Source of the DNA: Acidimicrobiaceae bacterium
GTDB lineage: Bacteria; Actinomycetota; Acidimicrobiia; Acidimicrobiales; Bog-793
Direction of reading: 5' to 3'
DNA: 36,606 bases
NCBI GenBank assembly: GCA_025464005.1
Contig: JAODBO010000121.1
Location: forward strand, 1 to 36,606
In this document: in pieces, positions 1-7,871 of the stretch
Layout: each line of letters opens with the position of its first letter
How positions within the stretch are numbered: position 1 is the stretch's first letter
The notes under the pieces: generated by a model
Told to the model about the DNA's origin: nothing
The model's input: the letters and a program-made list of their open reading frames with translations, nothing else
Databases searched by the model: none
Program-made: the position numbers and the translations under genes

Positions 1-1
1 G

Positions 2-40
2 CCCGACGACGACCACGGCGAGAAGGTGTCAAGCTCCTAG
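2..40 (+). CDS. Possible 3' end of an upstream CDS (partial)
   Basis: In the second forward frame the first bases read as an acidic, hydrophilic tail (PDDDHGEKVSSS) ending in TAG at 38-40. Such tails are common at the C-terminus of actinobacterial proteins. The stop lies 9 bp before the tRNA gene. Only 12 codons are visible, so the call rests on composition and position alone; chance reading of non-coding DNA is a real alternative. Confidence 0.25.
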   Translation, partial: PDDDHGEKVSSS

Positions 41-49
41 GAGCACCTT
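23..49. repeat. Inverted repeat abutting the tRNA gene
   Basis: AAGGTG at 23-28 pairs with CACCTT at 44-49, and the interior holds the perfect 12-bp palindrome GCTCCTAGGAGC (33-44). The structure ends one base before the tRNA. It could be a weak terminator of an upstream gene, a processing signal or coincidence; there is no T-run. Confidence 0.35.
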
Positions 50-122
50 GCCGGTGTGGCGCAGCTGGTAGCGCAGGCGATTTGTAATCGTCAGGTCGTC
101 GGTTCGAGTCCGACCACCGGCT
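50..122 (+). tRNA. tRNA-Thr (anticodon UGU)
   Basis: A full cloverleaf can be folded by eye. The acceptor GCCGGTG (50-56) pairs with CACCGGC (115-121), with discriminator T at 122. The D stem is GCGC/GCGC. The anticodon stem GGCGA (76-80) pairs with TCGTC (88-92) around the loop TTTGTAA, giving anticodon TGT at 83-85. The T arm GTCGG/CCGAC encloses TTCGAGT. The 3' CCA is not encoded, as is usual in Actinobacteria. The gene converges on qcrB, whose stop is 21 bp away. Confidence 0.95.
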
Positions 123-143
123 CGACCCCGATCCACAGGGCCC

Positions 144-1637
144 CTAGCGGTAGTCCCGAGGGATGCGATAGACGCCGTCGGCCTCGTTGCCGTCGGGCGC
201 CATCGCCGAGACGAGGTCGACCTCGTCGAGCGGGACTGGCTCGAGCTCGGGCTCCACGTAGCCCGGGTACTCCGGGGATACGACGGTGGCGTAGCCGCCG
301 TCGGCGGAGCGCAGGATCACGTTGGGACGCTTGCGCTGGCCGCCGCCTGGCGTTGCTTTCAGCTCTGTGCAGATCTTGTACGCGACGGGGAAGACGACGA
401 TCGGCACGACGATGCACAGGATCCGGAAGGACCAGAGCACGAAATTAAGGGAGAGCTCCAGGTAATTGGCGAGCACGTCCGTGGCGCTCGCCCCGAACAA
501 CGTGAAGTAGAAGGCGAAGACGGCCGCACCGAGGGCAGTCCTGAGCGGCTGGTCCCGCGGTCGGTCGAGCAGATGGTGCTCGGACCGGTCTCCCGTTAGC
601 TTGGCCTCGATGAAGGGCCATGCGTAGATCAGGTTGAAGGTGATCCCGGGGAGCAGGACGGCCGGGAAGAAGACATTGGGGATCATGTGGCCCGGAAGGT
701 GGAGCTCCCAGCTCGGCATAACGCGCAACGCCCCGTCGAGCCAGCCCATGTACCAGTCCGGCTGAACCGCGTAGCTGACCTTGTAGGCGTAGTACTGGCC
801 GTACTGCCAGATCGGGTTGATCTGGACGGCCGCCCCGAGCAGGGTGGTGATGCCGGTGGTGAGGAAGAAGAAGCCTCCGGCCTTGGCGGCATACGTCGGC
901 CACAGCGGCGACCCGACGACGTTGTCGTTGCGAGCGCCTCGCCCGCGAAACTGTGTGTGCTTGTGTTTGATGAGCATCCCTAGGTGACCCGCGATGAGCG
1001 CGATGATCAGCAGCGGTAGGACCAGCACGTGGAGGATGAAGAATCTCGGGATGATCGCGGTCCCCGGATAGGTCCCGCCGAAGAGGAAGTACGCGAGGTA
1101 GGTCCCGACGAACGGGACGGACTCGAGGATCGAGAAGGCGATCCGGATGCCGGTACCGGAGATGAGGTCGTCCGGGAGCGAGTAGCCGAGGAAGCCGTTG
1201 AAGATCGCGAGGATCAAAAGCGTCGTGCCGAGCATCCAGTTCATCTCTCGCGGCCGCCGGAAGGCGCCCGTGAAGTAGACGCGGAGCATGTGCACCACGA
1301 TCGAGCCGACGAAGATGTTGGCCGCCCAGTGGTGCATCTGGCGCATCAGAAGGCCGCCCCGCACCTGGAAGCTGAGATCGACCGTCGACTTGAACGCCTC
1401 GGAGACGGTCTGACCCCTCAGCGGGCCGACGATGCCGTGATAGACGACGTCCGAGCCGGACGGCACGAAGTACAGCGTCAGGAACACGCCGGTCAGCAGT
1501 AGGACGATGAACGAGTAGAGGGCGATCTCCCCGATCATGAAGGACCAGTGGTCCGGGAAGATCTTGTCGAGCAGATGGCGCCCCGAGCGCGAGAGCGCGA
1601 CCCGGTCGTCGATCCAGCCGAAGAGCTTCTCGATCAC
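144..1637 (-). CDS. qcrB: Cytochrome bc1 complex cytochrome b subunit
   Basis: Membrane core of the menaquinol:cytochrome c reductase, carrying hemes bL and bH and the quinol sites. The 497-residue product shows the cytochrome b helices with paired His ligands (HHWAANIFVG followed by VHMLRVYFTG, and HVLVLPLLI followed by GHLGMLIKHKH). It has the PDWY form of the PEWY quinol-site motif that is typical of Actinobacteria. The C-terminus is a hydrophilic acidic tail. I chose GTG at 1637 because it overlaps the qcrA stop as GTGA and gives the expected N-terminus (VIEKLFGWIDDRV); a longer open frame upstream is only a shadow of qcrA. It is the last gene of ctaE-qcrC-qcrA-qcrB and is translationally coupled to qcrA. 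Confidence 0.96.
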   Translation of the reverse strand: MIEKLFGWIDDRVALSRSGRHLLDKIFPDHWSFMIGEIALYSFIVLLLTGVFLTLYFVPSGSDVVYHGIVGPLRGQTVSEAFKSTVDLSFQVRGGLLMRQMHHWAANIFVGSIVVHMLRVYFTGAFRRPREMNWMLGTTLLILAIFNGFLGYSLPDDLISGTGIRIAFSILESVPFVGTYLAYFLFGGTYPGTAIIPRFFILHVLVLPLLIIALIAGHLGMLIKHKHTQFRGRGARNDNVVGSPLWPTYAAKAGGFFFLTTGITTLLGAAVQINPIWQYGQYYAYKVSYAVQPDWYMGWLDGALRVMPSWELHLPGHMIPNVFFPAVLLPGITFNLIYAWPFIEAKLTGDRSEHHLLDRPRDQPLRTALGAAVFAFYFTLFGASATDVLANYLELSLNFVLWSFRILCIVVPIVVFPVAYKICTELKATPGGGQRKRPNVILRSADGGYATVVSPEYPGYVEPELEPVPLDEVDLVSAMAPDGNEADGVYRIPRDYR

Positions 1638-2617
1638 TTCGGGCTCCCGTTCGATCCGCCCCGGTACCAAAAGCCGGGACCGATGGGCTCGTCGTAGTCC
1701 GCCTGAGCCCGGAGGTAACCCTGCGAGTCGACGTAGAGAGGAAGCTGCGGGAGCGGGCGCGGCGCCGGACCGAAGACCGGTACGGCCGCCTGCTCGATGT
1801 CGAACAGCGACTGGTGGCACGGGCAAAGGAGCTGCTGGGTCAGCTCCTGGTAGAGCCCGACCGGACAGCCGGCGTGGGTGCAGACTTTGGAGAACGCGAG
1901 GTACCCGTGGGGACCCCAGGTCTCCCGGCCCGGTGCAGTCACCACGTTGCCGGAGTCCTTCAGACGGATCAGGATCGTCTGTGAGAGAGCGCCGCCGACG
2001 TCATTTTGCGGGAACACGGTGATGACGCCACCGACGTTGATGTCGACGACGTTGACCGCCTTGCCGTCAATAGAGGTGAGGGTCGCGCCCTTGCGCCACG
2101 TCGTGTGGTAGAGGCTTCTGCCGGGTCGCGGGCCGAGGGAGCGGACGAGCGGGAAGAGCACGACGATCCCGAGGACCGCGCCGGCCGCTCCCATGAGCTT
2201 CGCCAGGAAGCCGCGGCGCTCGATCGCGATCTTGCCCCGCGTCGCGAAGTCGGCGACGAAGTCGGCTCGCTCCTCGGGCGTCGTCGCCATCTGCGGCCGC
2301 GGCTCCTCGAAGGGACCGCGTGGCATGAGGTACTTGCCCCACACCACGAGTCCGTAGCCGAAGGCGAACAGCGCTACCCCGAGCGTGATGCCGAGGATGT
2401 AGTTGTTGGCGTTTTGCCAGTAGGCCCCGCCGAAGGCCGCGAACGCTGCCAGCGCGACGAGGAACGCCACCGCCGCGGCGCCCTCGGCGCGGCGAGGATG
2501 CTTCGCCGCCACCTGGAACTGCGGTGCGTCGATGGAGACGGGCGCGCTGACGAGACGCGCGCCGTCGTGGGAGCCGTCCGCCTCCACGGTCTCGGGAGCG
2601 TCCGGAACGTCAGGCAT
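1634..2617 (-). CDS. qcrA: Cytochrome bc1 complex Rieske iron-sulfur subunit
   Basis: Carries the [2Fe-2S] cluster that passes electrons from menaquinol to the diheme cytochrome c. The C-terminal half has both cluster loops, CTHAGC and CPCHQS. Two hydrophobic helices lie near the N-terminus, and a third follows ERRGFLAKLMGAAG. This RR-x-F-L motif before the third helix matches the internal Tat signal known from actinobacterial Rieske proteins, where the first two helices use Sec and the last uses Tat. The ATG at 2617 overlaps the qcrC stop (ATGCCTGA) and gives 327 residues. The gene ends in a GTGA overlap with qcrB. A tatA homologue lies about 12 kb away in this window. Confidence 0.95.
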   Translation of the reverse strand: MPDVPDAPETVEADGSHDGARLVSAPVSIDAPQFQVAAKHPRRAEGAAAVAFLVALAAFAAFGGAYWQNANNYILGITLGVALFAFGYGLVVWGKYLMPRGPFEEPRPQMATTPEERADFVADFATRGKIAIERRGFLAKLMGAAGAVLGIVVLFPLVRSLGPRPGRSLYHTTWRKGATLTSIDGKAVNVVDINVGGVITVFPQNDVGGALSQTILIRLKDSGNVVTAPGRETWGPHGYLAFSKVCTHAGCPVGLYQELTQQLLCPCHQSLFDIEQAAVPVFGPAPRPLPQLPLYVDSQGYLRAQADYDEPIGPGFWYRGGSNGSPK

Positions 2618-3500
2618 GCACGACCTCTGGCTCGGTCTTCTCGGAGTTTGGGCCCTCGGGGCCCTCGGAATCGTCGTGGCCGTCGTGGCCGTCGTGGCCA
2701 CCGTCGTCACGCTCGTTGCGGTCGCCGATCCACAAGGCGAGCAGCACGCACATCCCGACGCCGAGGAACAGGCCGACGAAGCCCTCCGCGACCGGGCCGA
2801 CGCCGCCTAGCCCGACCCCGCCCGGGTTGTCCGGGTGCTCGATGCTGGTCGTGACGTAGTCGACCACATCGGCCAGCTGCTGCTTGGAGATCGTGAAGTT
2901 GCTGAAGCGCGGCATGTTTGCCGGTCCGGTTCGGACCGCCTCGGCGACCATGGTCGGGGTCACCCCGTGCAGCGGCGGCGCGGAGATGCCATCGGCGAGC
3001 GCGTCACCGGCGCCCGTGATCGTGTGGCAGGGAGCACAGTTGAGCGCGAACACGCTGAACCCTTCAGCCGAGTTGGCGCCCTTCAGGTTGACCGTCGGGA
3101 TCGGAAGTCCACCCGGGGCGAGCGAGGCGACGTAGTCGGCGATCTCCGTAATCTGCTTGCGGCTGAAGAGCACGGGCTTTCGCTGCGGCTGGACGGTGGG
3201 GTTGGCAAGAGGCATCCAGCCGGTCGAGACCCAGAGGTCGACCGTCGCCGCGCCCACGCCGCGCAGGTTGGGGGCCAGCGAGCTTCCCTGAGCGCCCGTC
3301 CCGTGACAGCTCGAGCAGCTGTTGTCGAACAGCGTCCTGCCGGCGGCGAGCGCTGCGCCCTGGTTGGACGTGGTCGCGTCGGTGAGTACCGACGACGCCA
3401 GCGTCGCTTTCGCGGGCCCTTGGGCTCTGGGCGAGAAGAACACCGCGGCGACGGCGATCGCGAGCAGCACGACGCCGAACGGAGCGGCTGCGCGCCGCAC
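2610..3500 (-). CDS. qcrC: Cytochrome bc1 complex diheme cytochrome c subunit
   Basis: Periplasmic-side diheme cytochrome c that replaces soluble cytochrome c in actinobacterial bc1-aa3 supercomplexes. The product (296 aa) has an N-terminal membrane anchor (VVLLAIAVAAVFF), two heme-binding motifs (CSSCH and CAPCH), possible Met ligands in WMPL and NMPRF, and a C-terminal helix. The cytoplasmic tail contains a GHD tripeptide repeated three times, then an acidic end. I chose GTG at 3500 because it lies just behind the ctaE stop and places the anchor at the N-terminus; there is no clear Shine-Dalgarno, which suggests coupling to ctaE. Family identity is certain; the start is fairly sure. Confidence 0.94.
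   Translation of the reverse strand: MRRAAAPFGVVLLAIAVAAVFFSPRAQGPAKATLASSVLTDATTSNQGAALAAGRTLFDNSCSSCHGTGAQGSSLAPNLRGVGAATVDLWVSTGWMPLANPTVQPQRKPVLFSRKQITEIADYVASLAPGGLPIPTVNLKGANSAEGFSVFALNCAPCHTITGAGDALADGISAPPLHGVTPTMVAEAVRTGPANMPRFSNFTISKQQLADVVDYVTTSIEHPDNPGGVGLGGVGPVAEGFVGLFLGVGMCVLLALWIGDRNERDDGGHDGHDGHDDSEGPEGPNSEKTEPEVVHA
2673..2699 (-). repeat. 9-bp tandem repeat (GGCCACGAC x3) in qcrC
   Basis: Three exact copies of a 9-bp unit encode Gly-His-Asp three times in the C-terminal tail of QcrC, after the last membrane helix. Exact identity at the DNA level suggests recent slippage expansion. Confidence 0.85.
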
Positions 3501-3504
3501 GCGG

Positions 3505-4104
3505 CTAGGAGAGGAGGAAGAGCGCACTGAACAGCCCGATCCAGACGATGTCGACGAAGTGCCAGTAGTAGCTGACGGCTTGGAACACGGGCGTCTCTCC
3601 AGGGTCGCCCTTCGGCCCGGACAGCCTGGCGAGCAGGGCGACCATGGCGACCAGGCCAAGCAGGACGTGGAGCCCGTGCAGGCCGGACATTATGTAGAAG
3701 AGCGAGCCGTAGGCGTTCGTGCTCGGCCTGAAGGGCAGCGTGTTCCACTCGTAGAGCTGGTTGCCGAGGAAGGCGGCTCCGAGCAGGAGGCTGACGACGA
3801 TCCAGGCCCGAGCCTTGGCGCGCTCGCCACGCTCTTGGGCCCACACACCGAACTGCATGGTCGGGCTCGAGGCCAACAACACCACCGTGAAGATCAGCGC
3901 CTGGTAGGTGTCGAGCTTCGTCCCGGCCGGCGGCCACACCGCCGCGTGCGCCCGGATCGTGAAGAAGGCGGCGAAGAGGCCGCTGAAGAACATGAACTCG
4001 CTACCGAGCCAGATCATCACGCCGACGGCCAGCAGCTGCGGTCGTCTGACCTGCTGGGGGCCCCCCGCCGGTACCGGCGCCTGGATCGCCGTCACCTCGC
4101 TCAC
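3505..4104 (-). CDS. ctaE: Cytochrome c oxidase subunit III
   Basis: Integral membrane subunit III of the aa3 oxidase. The 199-residue product has five hydrophobic segments and family signatures such as GSEFMFFSGLFAAFF near the N-terminus and GLHGLHVLLGL and YYWHFVDIVWIGLF towards the end. It is the short, five-helix type found in Actinobacteria. Translation starts at GTG 4104 (GTG AGC GAG GTG ACG). It is the first gene of ctaE-qcrCAB, divergent from hemE across 89 bp. Its position next to qcrCAB rather than with ctaCD is the usual actinobacterial layout and fits a bc1-aa3 supercomplex. Confidence 0.95.
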   Translation of the reverse strand: MSEVTAIQAPVPAGGPQQVRRPQLLAVGVMIWLGSEFMFFSGLFAAFFTIRAHAAVWPPAGTKLDTYQALIFTVVLLASSPTMQFGVWAQERGERAKARAWIVVSLLLGAAFLGNQLYEWNTLPFRPSTNAYGSLFYIMSGLHGLHVLLGLVAMVALLARLSGPKGDPGETPVFQAVSYYWHFVDIVWIGLFSALFLLS

Positions 4105-4181
4105 AGCTGTACTTCATAGTCCAACGCTGGGCCGTCGGGCCAAACGGCCTCGGGCCTACGGGGGCCGGATCCCTCCGGCGG

Positions 4182-4187
4182 TAGGGT
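4182..4187 (+). promoter_or_regulatory. Probable -10 box of hemE (leaderless)
   Basis: TAGGGT matches the TANNNT pattern and ends 6 nt before the GTG start of hemE, so transcription would begin at or next to the start codon. No Shine-Dalgarno lies before this GTG. No good -35 hexamer is visible. Confidence 0.5.
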
Positions 4188-4193
4188 CGTGCC

Positions 4194-5324
4194 GTGTCAG
4201 CAGCTGATTCGCCCTTCCTGCGCGCATGCAGGTGCGAGCCGGTCGAGCGCGTGCCGGTCTGGTTCATGCGCCAGGCAGGCCGGTCGCTGCCCGAGTACCG
4301 GGCGCTGCGGGGCGAGGGAAGCATCCTCGAGGCGATCATGCGGCCCGACCTCGCGACCGAGATCACCCTCCAACCGGTCCGCCGCTACGGGGTCGACGCG
4401 GCGATCCTGTTCTCGGACATCGTTGTCCCGGTGGCCGCGATCGGCGTCGGGGTCGACGTCGTCCCTGGCCGGGGTCCGATCGTCGCCGAGCCGTTCCGTT
4501 CGGCCGCAGACCTCTCCCGGCTCCGGCCGCTCGAGCCCGAGCTCGACACGCCGTACGTGCTCGAGACGGTCCGCAACCTGGTTCGTGAGCTCGACGTGCC
4601 GCTCATCGGCTTCGCCGGCGCTCCCTTCACCGTCGCGAGCTACCTCGTCGAGGGTGGCCCTTCCCGGGACTTCGCCCGGACGAAAGCGCTCATGCACACC
4701 GAGCCTTCGACGTGGGCGGCTCTCGTCGAGCAGCTGGCGGACATCGCGCTTGCCTCGCTGCGGTCCCAGGTGCTCGCCGGGGCCTCCGCGGTCCAGCTCT
4801 TCGACTCCTGGGCCGGTGCCCTCACCCGCGACGAGTACCAGCGCTTCGTCCTGCCGGCGACGAGACACGTCCTTGAGGGAGTCGCCGACCTCGAGGTTCC
4901 GCGCATCCACTTCGGGGTCGGGACCGGCGAGCTGCTCGACCTGATGGCCGGCGCCGGCGCCGACGTCGTCGGCGTGGACTGGCGCGTCCCGCTCGGCACG
5001 GCCCGCGAGCGGGTCGGCCCACGCCCCGCGTTGCAGGGCAACCTCGACCCGGCCATCTGCCTCGCCGGGTTCGACATCGCCGCCGACGAGGCGCGCCGAG
5101 TGCTCGCCGAGGCGGGAGGACGACCGGGTCACGTGTTCAATCTGGGACACGGTGTCTTGCCCGAGACCGACCCCGACGTCCTCGAGCGCATCGTCGAGCT
5201 CGTCCACGAGGAGGGCCGCGCCGAGATCGAGCCCGGCGCCGAACCGGCCGTGGTCTCCGGGCATGCACCATGGCCGGATCCCACGTCCGCGGGCGTGGCC
5301 ACCGCCCGGGAGGGGACCCGGTGA
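4194..5324 (+). CDS. hemE: Uroporphyrinogen decarboxylase
   Basis: Cytosolic enzyme that decarboxylates the four acetate side chains of uroporphyrinogen III to give coproporphyrinogen III. The product (376 aa, slightly long because of a C-terminal extension) has the N-terminal signature WFMRQAGRSLPEYR, the following acidic DIVVPVAAIGVGVD region, the GFAGAPFTVASYLVEGG stretch and the C-terminal FNLGHGVLPETDPD motif. The GTG start at 4194 sits directly before SAADSPFLRAC, the normal beginning of the family, and just downstream of a TAGGGT box. The stop overlaps the hemH start (GTGA). It heads a heme operon hemE-hemH-hemY and is divergent from ctaE, an apt neighbour because the oxidase needs heme. 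Confidence 0.97.
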   Translation: MSAADSPFLRACRCEPVERVPVWFMRQAGRSLPEYRALRGEGSILEAIMRPDLATEITLQPVRRYGVDAAILFSDIVVPVAAIGVGVDVVPGRGPIVAEPFRSAADLSRLRPLEPELDTPYVLETVRNLVRELDVPLIGFAGAPFTVASYLVEGGPSRDFARTKALMHTEPSTWAALVEQLADIALASLRSQVLAGASAVQLFDSWAGALTRDEYQRFVLPATRHVLEGVADLEVPRIHFGVGTGELLDLMAGAGADVVGVDWRVPLGTARERVGPRPALQGNLDPAICLAGFDIAADEARRVLAEAGGRPGHVFNLGHGVLPETDPDVLERIVELVHEEGRAEIEPGAEPAVVSGHAPWPDPTSAGVATAREGTR

Positions 5325-6259
5325 CCTCGCCTGCTCCCACAGGCGTCGTCGTCATGGCCTACGGCACACCTCGCGGCCCAGGCGACGTCCTCGCCTACTA
5401 CACCGACATCCGGCGAGGTCGGCCGCCCTCGGACGAGCAGCTCGCCGATCTGACTCGCCGTTACGAGGCGATCGGTGGCGTCTCCCCACTCGCCGCGCGC
5501 ACCGCGGCGCAGGTCGCGGCGGTGGCGGCCGCCCTGGAACGGCTCGCGCCGGGGGACTTCCTCGTCACGCAGGGCGCGAAGCACTCCCAGCCCCAGATCG
5601 AGGACGCGGTCGACGGACTCGCCGAGCGCGGCGTCCGGCGCCTGGTCGGCCTCGTGCTCGCGCCCCACTACTCGGCGATGAGCGTCGGCGAGTACATCGA
5701 GCGAACGCGTGCGCGCGCCATCGAGCACGGCATCGAGACCGTGTTCGTGGAGCGTTGGCACGACGATCCGACCCTCGTCGAGGTGCTCGCACAGCGGGTG
5801 GTCGACGCGGTGGACCGGTTGGCACTCGGCCCAGAGGACCGGCTGGAGCTCGTCGTTTCGGCCCACAGCCTCCCCGAGCGCATCCTCGCGACGGGTGACC
5901 GCTATCCCGACGAGCTACGTGAGACGGCCGAACTTGTCGCCGCGCGCGCCGGCGTCACGAGCTTCAGGACGGGATGGCAGAGCGCAGGGCGCACCCCGGA
6001 GCCTTGGCTGGGCCCCGACATGCTCGAGCTCCTCCGGCTCCTTGCGGACGAGGGCGTGCAGGCGGTCGTGGTCTGCCCCGCCGGCTTCACCTCCGACCAC
6101 CTGGAGGTGCTCTACGACCTCGACATCGAGGCGAGCCGCCGCGCCGACGAGCTCGGATTGCGCTTCACCCGCACTGCGTCGCTCAACGACGATCCTCGGA
6201 TCGCGGCCGCGCTCGCCCGGAGGATCCTGCAGGCCGCGAGCGGTGCGTGGCCGCAATGA
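5321..6259 (+). CDS. hemH: Ferrochelatase (probably coproporphyrin ferrochelatase)
   Basis: Inserts Fe2+ into the porphyrin ring. The 312-residue product has the family start VVVMAYGTPRGPGDV, the catalytic-His segment SAHSLPERI, and the C-terminal CPAGFTSDHLEVLYDLDIE motif. Actinobacteria usually use the coproporphyrin-dependent branch, so the substrate is more likely coproporphyrin III than protoporphyrin IX; this follows from lineage and not from a residue I can point to. The GTG at 5321 overlaps the hemE stop as GTGA, and AGGGGA lies 5 nt upstream. The next gene, hemY, begins 67 bp after the stop. No HemQ-type decarboxylase is in the window. Confidence 0.95.
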   Translation: MTSPAPTGVVVMAYGTPRGPGDVLAYYTDIRRGRPPSDEQLADLTRRYEAIGGVSPLAARTAAQVAAVAAALERLAPGDFLVTQGAKHSQPQIEDAVDGLAERGVRRLVGLVLAPHYSAMSVGEYIERTRARAIEHGIETVFVERWHDDPTLVEVLAQRVVDAVDRLALGPEDRLELVVSAHSLPERILATGDRYPDELRETAELVAARAGVTSFRTGWQSAGRTPEPWLGPDMLELLRLLADEGVQAVVVCPAGFTSDHLEVLYDLDIEASRRADELGLRFTRTASLNDDPRIAAALARRILQAASGAWPQ

Positions 6260-6326
6260 CCCGCGCCGCTCGAGAGTGCGGCTCTTCGCTCGCCGAGCGG
6301 CGTCCGACGAGGAGTGTCGGACGCCC

Positions 6327-7871
6327 GTGAGGCAGGTCCCCCGCGTGCTCGTCGTCGGCGCGGGCGTCGCGGGCCTCGTCGCCGCGAGGCAGCTCGCGGG
6401 CCGGTACGAGGTCGTCCTTCTCGAGAGGGAGCGACGGGCCGGGGGCAAGCTCGTGACGAGCGAGTTCAGGGGGCGGCCCCTCGACCTCGGGCCCGACAAC
6501 TTCATCACCCGCAACGACGCGGCCGAGCGACTCTGTCGCGAGATCGGCCTCGGCGACGACCTGCTCGCTCCGGCGACCTCGAGCGCCGCCGTGTTCGCCC
6601 GCGGCCTGCCTCGCCCGCTGCCGAAGGGCCTGGTGCTCGGCGTTCCGACGGACCTGGGCGCGCTTCGCCGATCGGGCATCGTCGGGCCGGGAGCGGTGCT
6701 TCGCGCCGCGGCAGATCTCGTGCTGCCACGCTCGCGGGCGTCGATGATGCTCGCGGCCCGCCTCGACGGAGGTGCCGGCGACCCCACGGTCGCCGAGGTC
6801 GTACGGCCGAGGCTCGGGGCCGAGGTGCTCGGGGCGCTCGTCGATCCGCTCATCGGTGGGATCAACGCCGGCGACTCTGCGCGGCTCTCGTTCGCCGCGG
6901 CGGCGCCGAGCCTCGCCTCGGCTGCCGCGGGTCGGCGGAGCCTCCTGCGTGCGCTGCGCCCACGGCCTTCGGCCGACCCGCGAGGCGAGGACGGCTCGGC
7001 ATCGCCGCACACCTCCCCGCTCTTCCTCGGCCTGCAGGGCGGGCTCGGCACCCTCGTCGCACGCCTCGTGCTCGAGTGCGAGCGTGCCGGCGTCGACGTC
7101 CGGCTCGACACGGGCGTGAACGCGCTCGAGCGCTGCCCGGCCGGCGCCGGGTCCGCCTGGGTGCTGCGGTGCGCTTCGGAGCGGCTCGAGGCAGACGGGG
7201 TGGTGCTCGCACTGCCGGCGCCGGGCGCGGCCGAGCTGCTCGGCACGGTCTCGCCGGTCCTCGCCCGCGAGTGCGGGGACATCGCCTACGCCGGTGTCGC
7301 CACGGTGACGCTCGCGTGGCCCGATCGTGTGGTGCCGGCCAAGTTGGCCGACCTGCTCGGCGGCGCGCACTCGGGCGCTCGAGGGCTTTCCGGCGGCGAC
7401 CACAGCTCCGTCTCGCCGGCGGGGACCTCGGCGATCCTGCCGGGGAGCGGCGTGCTCATCCCGCGCTCGTCGGGTCACCTCGTGACGGCTGCCACGTTCA
7501 CCTCGACGAAGTGGCCACGCTCGGCCAACCCCGGCGAGGTGGTGGTGCGAGCCTCGGTCGGCCGGGACGGCGACGACCGGTCGGAGCGTCTCGACGACGA
7601 CGAGCTCGTTCGCCGGGTGCGGGACGAGCTCTCGTCCATCCTCGGCATCACGGCAGCGCCTCTCGAGACCGTTGTCCAGCGCTGGCCCGCGTCCTTCCCG
7701 CAATATGTGACCGGCCACCTCGATCGGGGGACGAGGATTCGGAGACTCGCGACCTCGCTCCCGGCGCTCGCGCTCGCTGGAGCGGGCTACGAGGGGATCG
7801 GCATCCCGGCGTGCATCGCGAGCGGCGAGCGTGCGGCCGCGGCCGTCGACCTTCAGCTCTGCGGCAGATGA
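6327..7871 (+). CDS. hemY: Protoporphyrinogen/coproporphyrinogen III oxidase
   Basis: FAD-dependent oxygen-using oxidase that aromatises the porphyrinogen ring. The N-terminus has the dinucleotide-binding fold VLVVGAGVAGLVAARQL followed by VVLLERERRAGGK. Further family features are DLGPDNFITRN, FLGLQGGLGTLV and the C-terminal ALAGAGYEGIGIPACIASG. The product is 514 aa; the extra length includes a Gly/Ser-rich insert of about 25-30 residues before GSGVLIPRSSG. The GTG at 6327 fits the family N-terminus and follows an AGGAG at 6310-6314; the spacing is long, so the exact start is less certain. The stop overlaps the ATG of the next gene (ATGA). Substrate preference, copro or proto, cannot be read from the sequence alone. 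Confidence 0.93.
   Translation: MRQVPRVLVVGAGVAGLVAARQLAGRYEVVLLERERRAGGKLVTSEFRGRPLDLGPDNFITRNDAAERLCREIGLGDDLLAPATSSAAVFARGLPRPLPKGLVLGVPTDLGALRRSGIVGPGAVLRAAADLVLPRSRASMMLAARLDGGAGDPTVAEVVRPRLGAEVLGALVDPLIGGINAGDSARLSFAAAAPSLASAAAGRRSLLRALRPRPSADPRGEDGSASPHTSPLFLGLQGGLGTLVARLVLECERAGVDVRLDTGVNALERCPAGAGSAWVLRCASERLEADGVVLALPAPGAAELLGTVSPVLARECGDIAYAGVATVTLAWPDRVVPAKLADLLGGAHSGARGLSGGDHSSVSPAGTSAILPGSGVLIPRSSGHLVTAATFTSTKWPRSANPGEVVVRASVGRDGDDRSERLDDDELVRRVRDELSSILGITAAPLETVVQRWPASFPQYVTGHLDRGTRIRRLATSLPALALAGAGYEGIGIPACIASGERAAAAVDLQLCGR

Noticed and set aside
5709..6326. Extension of hemY back into hemH
   Set aside because: It overlaps hemH in another frame; the family N-terminus begins at about 6327.
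6314..7867. Long forward frame upstream of and continuous with lnt
   Set aside because: This part lies over hemY in another frame and has shadow composition; only the section from ATG 7868 is lnt.
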